Positions 33,301 to 43,992 of a stretch of DNA of 64,000 nt are shown here, piece by piece. Source of the stretch: Hippophae tibetana (Eukaryota > Streptophyta > Magnoliopsida > Rosales > Elaeagnaceae). Position 1 is the first letter of the stretch. Each line of letters opens with the position of its first letter. The position numbers were made by a program, and so were the translations under genes. Where the stretch lies: positions 78,165,840-78,229,839 of the forward strand of contig CM072812.1 in the NCBI GenBank assembly GCA_037013495.1. Direction: 5' to 3'. A model generated the notes under the pieces. It saw only the letters and a list, made by a program, of their open reading frames with translations. It had not been told where the DNA came from and did no database searches.

Positions 33301-36016
33301 TCTTAATATTCTCTGAGTATAGTATAATGTTTGCATTCATTGGAAATTTCTGACTTACTGATATAACTTTCCTTTTCCTCATGGCAGTACTCCAATTTTC
33401 ACGGGGGACGGTGAAGGTGGTAGTGGTTTTGCTGCAGCAGCTGCGGCAGCTGCAGCTGGTGGTGTTTCTGGTTTTGATTTTGGCGTGGATCCCAACCTAG
33501 ATCCTGAGTTGGCTCTTGCTCTTAGAGTTTCAATGGAAGAGGAGAGGGCTAGACAAGAAGCTGCTGCTAGAAAGGCTGCTGAGGAGGCTTCTAAACAGGA
33601 AAGAGGAGGAGAACAGCCATCCAGCTCACAAGATGCAACTATGAGTGAGCGTGCCACTGCTGCAACTTCTGAGGCTGAATATAAGACAAATGATTTAATG
33701 GTTTGTGCCATTATGCTTTCAGACAGTGTCTTCCTGTGCTTTTTGTTGTCAATATTGCAGTAACCATTTTTACATATGGTTAATGTTGCATTATCTTTCT
33801 GGTTTTCTAACCATTTTTGTGAGTTTGTTTGTACGAAAAACTTGATCTTGCTGTTAAAGATTTTTTTTATATTCTTGCTTCTAAACTGATCTTAGTTTCT
33901 CAACAGGATGATGAAAACTCTCTTCTTCAGCAGGCCCTTGCAATGTCAGTGGATGACCCTGCCTCCAGCCAAGACATTCGAGACACAGATATGTCAAATA
34001 CAGCGGCAGACGATCCAGAATTGGCTCTAGGTGAATTCAATTTACACAGTTTTATTCAAAATAAGAGCTAGTTCATACATGTTGGCCTGTTCCATTGAAT
34101 TATTGGTCTTGATGTCAAGTTTGCTGTCTTTTACCCCCATGGAATGGATGGATGCAAAGTTTACTGATTTTATCAATTGTATGTACTATTCCTTGAGCAT
34201 ATAAGGAGATGCATGGAAATCTCCAAACGATTCAGATATGTTAGCTTAACTCGTCCTTTGGTGCTTGCAGCTCTTCAGCTGTCTGTGCAAGACAGTTCAA
34301 AAGATTCTGGAAGCCAGACGGATATGAGTAAGCTGCTGGCTGACCAATCTTTTGTATCTTCCATCCTCGCCTCGGTAAATTTTCCAAACCTGCAATCATC
34401 AGTATATATATATATATAATTCCCCCCCTCTCTCTGAGCAGAGTTATTTTTTTTTTAATAATGGAACCTTAGAGTAGTGTAAAGAAATTATTAAATGATC
34501 TTCTCAAGCTTTCAATAAAAACTAATTTAATGCTTCTGCAGCTTCCTGGTGTTGATCCAAATGATCCTTCAGTTAAAGATTTGCTTACTTCTATGCAAAG
34601 CGAATCAGAGGTGAGTTGTAACTATATTGGCAAACTTCAAGTTGGATGAATATGAACAACTTTGAATGCAAGTTTGTAGCTAGCATATTTTGTGAACTAT
34701 ATTATAAGTTTGATCCACTTGAGATTTCTTCTTTTAACTTTCTGAAAATATTTGGTCATACTGTACTATGTTCTGCTGTCCCTTTTACTTCATTCAACCA
34801 AACATTTTGATCAAGCGTTCCAATTAAAACTAATGAAAAATTGAGAGTAATCTCTAAATTCTTTTGAAGCCGACGCCCAAAATGATGCTAGAAATAAAAC
34901 TCTCCCATAAAAAAGAACTATCATTCTTATCATCTTCAAAAATTCTCTTATTCCTCTCCCTCTATAACACCCAAATGATTACTCCCACCTTGCAATCCCA
35001 CAACACCTTTGCCTTTGAAGCCTTACTGCTCCTCCCATTATCCCATGAGAGTAAAAGATTTCTAGAAATAAAGTGACAAGTTCCTACAATTGCCTACTGT
35101 ATTCTCATATTGTTCTGTAGGATTGATCAAAGAAGATATGTATGCAACTGAACAATGTAAAGATAGATGATTGATATCTTTCGAGTTGGTCTTACAAAGC
35201 ACATACCAATTAGGAGAAAAGCAACACTTGGAAAACTTTAATTGAATCCCAAGACTAATCGACTTCTTCAAGAATTTGACTTTATTTGGAAAGGGCAAGT
35301 AAACAAAGAATCAAAGTGATTGAAAAGTTGTCCATTGGAGTCATCTACAAGAACCTCAAAATAAGACTTACAAGAAAAACATCCAGATGATCTACAGTCC
35401 ACATCCTTCTATCACTAATATTAGCTTTTATATTAACTCTTTCCAGCTCAAAATGATCGATTTAAGAAAAAAGTTCCTTTGACACTAACTAGAAATTGTA
35501 TTCATCAAGTTATGTCTTGAAAGGCAACATCTGCTATTATTTTACCTGTCTTTGTTTGTTGCCAAATTTAAATTTTATGCATTTTCCCCTCGTTGATTAC
35601 ATGTAATTTAAAAATTTAAATTATCTACTGTCATTGAGAGGAAGTAGGTTGACTTTCACTAAAACGGCCTTAATTTCTTTCTCTCACTCAGTTTTGTTTG
35701 AGTGAATTCGTCCATAAAAACAAAACAACTGAGTCAATGGTCCTATCTTCCCAACCCCTCCTAATTGGGCTTCTTTGTTTCACATAATGTTCTAATGTTG
35801 TTGACTTTATAGTGTTTTATATTATTTTAATCAATAATAACTGCTCAAAATTATTATATCTTGTGTGCATAGTATGACATGCATATTTTTCTACCAGTAG
35901 TCCTATCACTACTATATGTAATCTCCATTTTTTTTCAATTTTTTTCTTTCTATTTTTGTTAGCCTGACCAGAAGAAAAATGAAGACAAAGCAACATCTGA
36001 GGAGGAGAAAAAATGA
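30344..36016 (+). CDS. RPN10: 26S proteasome regulatory subunit RPN10 (S5a/PSMD4), ubiquitin receptor
   Basis: Ten coding exons: 30344-30355, 30517-30630, 32238-32343, 32879-32993, 33082-33291, 33388-33700, 33907-34030, 34271-34374, 34542-34610 and 35963-36016. The total of 1221 nt gives 406 aa, in frame throughout. RPN10 sits in the 19S regulatory particle and captures ubiquitinated proteins for degradation. The protein starts [20 protein letters not shown], the signature of the N-terminal von Willebrand A domain (about residues 2-190). An Ala-rich linker follows (201-209). Three ubiquitin-interacting motifs are visible: [13 protein letters not shown] (about 224-241), [12 protein letters not shown] (about 292-306) and PELALALQLSV (about 326-339). 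The tail is Lys/Glu-rich. Length matches plant orthologues of about 390-400 aa. Intron 4 has a GC donor. Introns 2 and 9 carry transposon remnants. Confidence 0.97.
31066..32160 (-). repeat. direct repeats flanking a possible small LTR element in RPN10 intron 2
   Basis: 31066-31162 and about 32047-32160 share tactaattataattgaat/aactaataataattgaaat, tcaactagataaa-type and tctttattcccatca-type words, both ending TTCCCATCA. Read on the minus strand both start TGATGGGAA. The roughly 880 bp between them include, on the minus strand, a short gag-like leader frame near 31440-31630. The pattern fits a non-autonomous LTR element (TRIM or LARD), minus orientation. I could not define the other LTR ends, a primer site or a target duplication. 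Confidence 0.5.
32994..33081 (+). other. GC-AG intron (intron 4) of RPN10
   Basis: Exon 4 ends GCTGGAAG and is followed by GCATGT; exon 5 begins after ttttcag with TCTCATTAAACATG. Only this junction yields the family sequence [11 protein letters not shown] in frame. There is no GT at or near the site that would keep the frame. GC donors need a strong match at the last exon bases, here AAG. The intron is 88 bp. Confidence 0.85.
34830..35540 (-). mobile_element. LINE (L1-type) 3' fragment in RPN10 intron 9
   Basis: The minus strand encodes a zinc-binding reverse-transcriptase tail (zf-RVT): [10 protein letters not shown], then [20 protein letters not shown] with the C-x2-C and H-x3-H/C pattern, in 35062-35298. 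Further along, near 34900-34990, [13 protein letters not shown] matches the family's WRERN-R-FED block. These are typical of plant non-LTR retrotransposon ORF2 C-termini. It is antisense to RPN10, truncated and full of stops, and accounts for most of the 1.35-kb intron. Confidence 0.8.
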
Positions 36017-36045
36017 TCATGTTTGGAGTTGTTTTCTGATGCCAG

Positions 36046-36582
36046 GTCTAACCTTCACCCACTTCATATTGTTAAAAGATTGAATTATGTTTTTGGAATC
36101 CATACTTTTAAGGGGGGAAGGATCCCCCTACATTCCCTCAACTTTCTTATATTGTGCAATTGAGTAACGTATTTTTTTTAAATGTACACTTTTAGTCTCA
36201 TAACTTTTAGAAAATGTTCACTTTTAGTCCCACAATTTTGTAACATACAATTTTATACTATATGGTTGAAATTGTGATATAAAAGTTGCTGGTAGATAAG
36301 AACAATGCTTCTAACATCTGAGTCATTTAGGTGCCAATAATGAAAAATCAGCAAAATAGGTATGCACATGACTTGTATTGATGAATGTGGACACTCTAAT
36401 AAGAATTTAATGTCAGTCTAAGTAAATGGATCAAAGTGTACATTTTCGAAAAGATGTTTGACTAAAGTTCATATTATGAGAAAGTTGAGGTACCCTTTTT
36501 CTGCTTGTCACTCGGTCATTACAAGGATATCTTCTTTAGTTAGCTGGATTGACTTACAATGTCCTGTTTCCGTGTTTTCCAG
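36046..36582 (+). other. possible 3' UTR intron of RPN10
   Basis: About 30 bp after the stop codon, GATGCCAG|GTCTAAC could serve as a donor, and ttttccag|GTCAAAAAG at 36582 as an acceptor with a good pyrimidine tract upstream. The sequence beyond (36583-36720) has the composition of a UTR. This is inference from signals only. Confidence 0.35.
36130..36495. mobile_element. MITE candidate downstream of RPN10
   Basis: Inverted termini CCTCAACTTTCTTATATT (36136-36153) and, on the reverse strand, CCTCAACTTTCTCATAAT (36474-36491) match at 16 of 18 bases. The interior has repeated words like cacttttagtc-ca and no frame. The length of about 360 bp suits a MITE. No clear target duplication was found, so the superfamily is open. 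Confidence 0.6.
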
Positions 36583-39500
36583 GTCAAAAAGCTTTCTGTT
36601 GCGGCACAATTCTGTTATTGCTATATCGCTGATCAGCCATTATTGCTGTTCATGAGATGGCTTCATCCATGCAGAGACATTAATGGGGAAAAAAATGCCG
36701 CTTCTGCATATGCAACATTTACATATTGTTAACTACATTATTCATGTGTTTGAGCTGCTGCTTTCTTTCCTTTGTGGTTTTTATCGATTTAGTTAGGAAT
36801 GTGATAACTGAACCTACTATCTCGCTTCTCTCTTTTACATATTATTAACTCAACCCCGTTTTCCCATCTCCCTTAGTCATGGACCTCAAATTTGATGAAA
36901 AGCCATTTTGTAGGTATCAATATCACCACGTAGATGAAGCTCCAAATAGGAACTAAGTAAAAGTTATTTATTGCTTTTGAAATATTGGTGACGTGGTACG
37001 TATGTTTGATTAGCAATTTAGCATATATGTTTCTCTTTTTTTTTCCTGAAAAATGTTGCATTAAAAGGTGAAATATACAAAGAATTTAACTGGTTGGGAT
37101 TTGAAAGTATAACGTGTACTCTTAGCTAATGTCAAAGAAAGCCATCATCCACTAGTCCAGGCATAAATAACTTGACCAACCGTAATTCTTGAGCTCATAA
37201 AGTATGTTTCGTGTTCGAGTGCAAATTACTTGCTTTTTAACAATAATTTCTTTATATTATTTGACTTAGAATGAAATCATTTATAATAGAAATAAAAGCA
37301 AACCTAAGGATAATTTTTGGTTCGAATGATGTGAAAGTAATGTTAAGGATAATAGTAAAAGAATGAAAAAAGTATTATTATTATTATGTTTGATCTGTGG
37401 CTTGTACTTAAAGCTTTTGTTTTTTTGTTTTTAATCGGTAAGAATAGGTACATACCTCAATCTGAGGATAAACAAAGCATTAATTATAGCTACTAGAAAG
37501 GGAGCCTTTACATCAACATCCCTAAATTATCTTCAAAGCATTAATTATCTAGAAAGAACTTTTTTCTACAGTGTAAACAAAGCTACCAGTTCACAGTTAA
37601 ACACCATGCCACAAGAAACCACAAACAAACAAACAAAAAACAACTAAAATCACAGAACGAAGTCCATTAAGTACAACGGCTCACAGAAAGAAACGTGAAA
37701 CATGATAATCCAAGAGTTTTACGAGCTGAAATGGTGAGGGATTTGAAGAACCAATGGAAGCAAAATGATAATCAATTTAGGAAATGGAGACCAATATAGA
37801 GTCCAAAACACACGTAGATGAGCCAAGGAGAAAGCAAATATATCAAACTAGAGAGCAGCACAACATCGCGTGAGTGAGGTTAGGAATCATCAGCAAGGAC
37901 TTCTAAATCTCTCTCTTAACACGTATTTTTAATTTAATTTTTTAATATAAATAGTTTTATAAATATAAAGATTAAAAAATATTTATATTGAAAAATAAAA
38001 TTTAAAAATATAAAATAAATTAATGTTTGAAATGTTATAAAAATTGAACTATTTTTACATACTTATAAAGATTAGTTGAGTATATATTTATCACATTATA
38101 AAATTTATAAATATGTTTGAAATTGCCGTGATTCGAGCTTACAACATTGCAAATTCATGTTTTTTAGACCAATTAATTTATTTATACTTTATCTATATAA
38201 TAAATAGTTTTAATCATAATTCATTTAAATTTTTGATTTTATTTGTCTCTTTCAAGTCAAGTTCTTATATTTTTTTGAAAAATCAGACCAAATCAAAAAG
38301 TAATTACTTTTAATTTTTGACAATTTTATTAATAAATGAAAGTAACCTTTTGATTGAAAAAAGAAGGAGAAGAATTTAAGATTAAAAGTCATTTTATTGC
38401 AGTTGGTCTAAACTTGAAAATATGGAACCAAATTGAGGTGTATTTTAGAACTATTTTGGAGCTACTCGTAAAGTTCATTCACCAAACCTAGAAATTTAGG
38501 ATCTAAATTTTATTAGCAAACATATTTTAAATATATTGTATTTTTTTAAAGTTCTTTAATGATATACATTTATTTCCCTAATTTCTTAAAAAAAAGTACA
38601 TTTTATAAAAAATAATAATAATTGATATTTTTTTAAGATTAAAATTGAAATAATCGTTAAATGAAATTGCTAATATTTTAATCACTTTTTTTTGGGCCAT
38701 CAAAGAGAATAAATTAAAGGTGTGCATTTATTAAAACCAACCTAATCTATATTATAGGAATCAAATCAACCTAATATTTTTAAATTTTGGTTTTTATTGG
38801 TTTGAGTTTGTTATTATTTTTATAGAACCAACTTATATTTTATTAGTTTAATTTTTATTTCTTAAAACTTTATAATAACCGAATTAATTTTTATATATTA
38901 AATTTTATGTTATATTTGGTTAGTAGAATGTAAACATAATAGAGATAATAATGTTAATAGGAATGAAATTCAATGAAAATAATATTATCATTATGTTTAT
39001 TTAAGTAGTAAAATTAAAATAATAATAAATATTAAAATAAAATTTATAAAAGTATAAATGAAGACAAATTAAAAAATAAGTTTTTTTATATTTTTAAATA
39101 AAAATAATAATAAATGATTATATAAATATGTGAAGAAAATATTTTATATTCTAATGTATTCTTAAGAGATATGGGAAGAATTAACATTCTTGTTATTGTT
39201 AGAATATTTTATATTTTATTACAGATTAAAAATCAAATCAAATATGCAAATACTCTGAATTATTTTCATTATTATTCCTATTACAATCAATTAAATATGA
39301 TATTATGATTTTTTGCATTTCTTATCACTCTTAAGGGATTAATATCGCATGAATAACTTTATGAATAGTTTATATATAATAATTAGTAAATTTTGATAAG
39401 TAAATTATCACTATTACTTAATGTTTATTTTCCTTTTAAATTTTTCTTACACTCTATGATTGATATGAATAATGAATTATTAGTACCATTTTTCTATCTT

Positions 39501-40430
39501 TTTTATTCTTACAACTATATTTTAATTTTGATACTTCAAATTTTAATTACTTGAACTTAAATATATTAGGTAAGTAATTGAATCTAAAGTCTTTAAATTT
39601 GGGAATTATAATCAAATTAATATTGAAAATATTAAAAACTATAAGACAAAATTTTTAAAAATTAATAAAAAAATTATTTGCAAAACCAAAGATTTTATTT
39701 TTATAAAACTATTTGATATAACCCAATCCAACCAAACCAAAAAATGGGTTAGAATTGTATTAATTTTTTAATTTATTAGATTAAATTGGTACTCATTTTT
39801 TATTAACTGATACATTGATTTGATTTTGATTTTTATCAAAAACTAAATCTACTTATTTATACAATATGCACTGCATTTTCTTTTTCTTATTGTAGAATGC
39901 AAGGGTGAACCTTTTTTTCTTTTTTTAAGAATATACTAACCAATCAAAGTTTGTGGTCAAATCAAGCTAAATTGTTTTTAGAGGTTGATTAGTATAAATA
40001 GATTTGAAAATCATGTAAATTGAGTTCATATGTTAAGTTGGATGTTTCAAAAATGAAAAAAACTGATTCAATCCAATAGAACATATTCTTTTAATATATT
40101 AATCTTTTAGATATTATTTATTTATTATAATAACTACTATTATTAAATTATAATTATAATACATTAAAATTTTATTTAAAATGAAAGTAAAAAAAATGTA
40201 ACTAAATCATGACTTAGAGTGATATTCAAATAATATACATACAACCCTAGTATTTCATGTAAATATTAACAAATTATTTGACAAAGTATTATTCACTTAG
40301 TGGAGACTATTTTTTTTTATGTCAATGAATAAATTTTTTTTCTTCATAAGATTGTATGATATATTTTTTCTATTTCAATTAAATGAGACTTTTATGTAGG
40401 ATTGAACCTATTTTTTAGGTTGGTTTGAAA
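36583..40430. other. RPN10 3' end and AT-rich intergenic DNA
   Basis: The first part to about 36840 probably contains the end of the RPN10 transcript. The rest, especially 37900-40430, is very AT-rich with long runs of A and T. No reading frame, RNA gene or repeat that I can assign was seen. Confidence 0.55.
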
Positions 40431-40432
40431 GC

Positions 40433-41410
40433 TTGTTTTGTAGTTATAAGTCAACTAATGTTTTTTATTATCTAAAACCATAAAAAAAATTTACTTATAA
40501 AACAAGTAGTTAATCAACCTAGTTGACCTAAGGAACCTATCTCACCTTATTTGAGAAATTTATTCCTAAAAATTGATGTAGGATCTTGAGTTCAAGTTAT
40601 TATTTGATATTTGATCAACAAATAATTTAGACTAATTGAGAAATGGACAAGAGAGAAAAATAAAAAATTCACACATTTTTTATTTGAAAAAGCCTAAATA
40701 TTTTAAATATGATATAAGTTTTATAAATAATGTAAAATATTTTTTTTTATAAGTATATATGGGGTCACTTAATTATATTTAATGAAAATTATAATCTCAA
40801 TTATGAATGTAATATATAATTATATATTTTCTCTTTAGTTAGCGAAATTTATATAGTTATCATACAAATAATTCATTAATTATAATTTTATCTAATAACG
40901 TGATACTTAAATGTAATTAATTATAGTGATATAATAAAAAAATTATACATTTTTAAAATAACAAAATTAAATATATCAATGTAATTATCGTTTCTCTTTC
41001 TTCCAACCAACCTCCATTTTTTATTTTATTTTAATCGGAATGGACCAACATGTTAGCTTATTATGGACATTATCTTTTTTTTTTTTTAAATATTTACTAT
41101 TTATAAAGTAATTGATAATGACACTTTATATTAATTAAATAAAATTAATAAAATTGTTTTTTTAAAATCAAATATACAACGACTGATTAAAAAACAAGCA
41201 GTTTACCTAACCTCAAGTAATAATAAAAATCTCCCATTTTTCGTAATCTTTTTCTTTCGCGGCGGAGTCCCAATACAATTAGGCTACCAGTTCAGAAAAC
41301 TATCATTGGTTTTCTTTCTTTTATACTCTTCAAATGTTTTTGTTTCATACGTGAGTCACATGGCTGTCTTTTGTCCCACTACCATTCCAAGAAAACCCAC
41401 CCACAATTTT
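40433..41410. repeat. older copy of the ERD7 upstream segment
   Basis: This block aligns in order with 42665-43875. Matching stretches include attattatttgatatttgat, acaagag-gaaaaat, caaccaacctccatttttta (about 41008 and 43312), ctttcgcgg (about 41254 and 43708), gtcccaatac, cattggtt and gaaaacccacccac. It ends at the point corresponding to about 118 bp before the ERD7 start codon. The coding part was not duplicated, so it is a promoter-type segment without a gene. Confidence 0.8.
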
Positions 41411-42664
41411 TTGACGATTGTAATATGACCAGTAACACTTCATATTACTGGTATCAAATAGATTGATTTGACACAATACGATCCATTAATTATTTGGATT
41501 GTTGGCCAACTGAATAACCACGCATTACTTATTAAATATTCAACCCCACATGACCTCTAAAGCGATCTGACTATTCCACATGTTAACTTAAAATTGAATT
41601 CTATATAACTTAATATTAAATATATAAATATATATATATCTATATATTATCAGATGTGTGCCATAGAATTAATATTGGTATATATAAAATAAAGAATTTG
41701 ACTCCAATTAACATTATTTTTTTCTTTAAACTAATGGATTAAACGGATCATAAACCATGATCATACTAACCAGTTAAGCATGACCACGATAAAATGAATA
41801 AAGTCACGACACGATTCATGTATAAGTCACAAACCAACATGGTTTGCTAACTAATAGTCTATGAGTCGACATAACACGTTAATTAATGGACAGTATTAGA
41901 TTGTGTCGAACCGGTTTGATCTTTTTGACACCTCTATTTCACATATATTTAAATATATTGTATTAAATTATTACATTAGTTGGTATTTCAAAGTATATTA
42001 AGTTTACGAAATAGAACATAATAAGCTTTGATAGACCTATGATGTCCCAATTTTTAAGTCTAATGAAACTTTATTATATCACAAGCAATATATCAAATGT
42101 TTATTAGCTTAAAAAAATGAGACAATAAAGATCTATTAGATTTTAAAAAAAAGATAATAATGATCATTATAAATTTTTAATGTCATATTTTTTAAACTTA
42201 ATGAACTTCTAATGTATTCTATAAAAATTAGTGAACTTAAATATCTAATTTATTTAATCTATATAGAGTATTTTTTTTTATACTTTAAAATTAAGAGTAA
42301 TGATAAAGTCAATTTTTTTATGTACTCTCTTATTATTAGGATGACATGTGTTATTTCATTTTAAATACAGGTTATAATATTTAGAATAACATTTATCAAG
42401 GTGGTGTGTGAAAGAGTAAATAAAATGGTATTCTTAATGAGTTATTAGGGGTGTTAATCGAATGTACACGACACGACCTACTAATTGTTACAATCGTTGA
42501 TTTATTGGATCATGATTCATTGAAAATTGAACACGATAATTTATGAGCATAAAATAATAGCATAATTCGTTACTCACGATTCATAAACAACATGACAAGG
42601 TTGAAATGCAAATCCAATTATCCTAAATTTATTTCAAGAAAAATATATAATAATTATATAGTGT
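41411..42664. other. AT-rich DNA between the two duplicated segments
   Basis: About 1.25 kb with no frame. Sequence resembling scattered 'acacgac' and 'catgatcata' words is present, but nothing could be assigned to a gene or known element. Confidence 0.5.
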
Positions 42665-43875
42665 GATTTTGGAGTTATAAGTTAACTAAGGTTTTGGAAC
42701 TTACACACCGTTAGATAGATTTATTCTTAAAAATTTACGTAAGATGTTCAATTCAAGTTATTATTTGATATTTGATCTAACGATAATTTAAGTTAGTTAA
42801 AAAATGGACAAGAGAGAGAGATTTATTCCTAAAAATTTACCAAAAATGTTGAATTCAAATTATTATTTGATATTTGATTGACCAATAATATAATTAGTTG
42901 AGAAATGGACAAGAGGGAAAAATCAAAAAATTCACACATTTTTTATTTAAAAAAGGCTAAATATTTTAAATATGATATAAATTTAAAATATTGTAAAATA
43001 TTTTGATTAATAAGTATATATGAATCATTTAATTCTATTAAATGAAAACTATCATGTTAATTATTAATGTGATATATAATTATATTTTTTTCTCATTGAA
43101 ATTGATATAATTTAATTTATTATTATTATAAAAGTAATTTATAGATTACAATTTTATATGATAATATGTTAATAGTAATTGATTAGTTATAATTTTATAT
43201 GATAATATGTTAATTAAATGTAATTAATTATATTGATATAATAAAAAAGTCATACATTTAAAAATAAAAAAATTAAATAGGTAAATGTCATTATCCTTTC
43301 TCTTTCTTACAACCAACCTCCATTTTTTATTTTAATCCGAGTGGACCAACACGTTAGTTTATGATGGATTAATTAGTTCACTTTAACACCACAACAAAAT
43401 ATTATTTATTAATTATTATATTCTCTACTAATAACATTACTTACTTTTCTACTGTAATATTAAATATTTATATATTTTTTTAAATGAATACATTATTTTT
43501 ATATTTTACTGCTAAAATATTACATAATCATTTATTAAAATAATAATAATAATAAATATTTTCTCATTTTTATTACATTACTAATTTTCTTTTTAAATTG
43601 ATGGCCATTGTTAACTTGTCTTACATTAATAATAATTGTACTTTTACATTTCATTAACTTGTCTTACATTATTAATGAATATTTTCTACCATCTTCTCGT
43701 GGCTTTTCTTTCGCGGGAAGGTCCCAATACAGTTGGGCTACTTTTTTCAAAAAACTGTCATTGGTTATCGTTTAAACTCCGCAAACGTTTCTGCTCCGCA
43801 CAAAAGTCGAGTGACTTTCTTCCGTCCCATCCGTTTTGGCCATCACCATCTCCGAGAAAACCCACCCACCATTTC
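42665..43875 (+). promoter_or_regulatory. ERD7 upstream region (younger copy of the duplication)
   Basis: This block directly precedes the ERD7 gene and aligns with 40433-41410. It also contains a short internal duplication: two variants of 'atttattcctaaaaatttac...tggacaagag' at 42718-42815 and 42820-42915. About 43391-43690 has no counterpart in the older copy and looks like later inserted AT-rich DNA. The last 200 bp (ctttcgcgggaagg to accc) turn GC-richer, which suggests the core promoter and 5' UTR. Confidence 0.65.
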
Positions 43876-43992
43876 CCCCCCACCCCCCCTATTCTTCTTC
43901 ATTTTTGTCCCTTCTTTTCCGATTAAACCCTAATTCCACATCTCTCGTATTTCTCTTCCAATTCCATATCTAACAGAAAATAAAGAAATTGA

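Noticed and set aside
33379-33711. 110-codon minus-strand Ala/Ser-rich frame
   Set aside because: Antisense shadow of RPN10 exon 6, which includes the poly-Ala and UIM1 coding region.
43636-43926. Plus-strand frames just upstream of ERD7
   Set aside because: They fall in the duplicated promoter/5' UTR segment, are not conserved in the older copy and resemble no protein.
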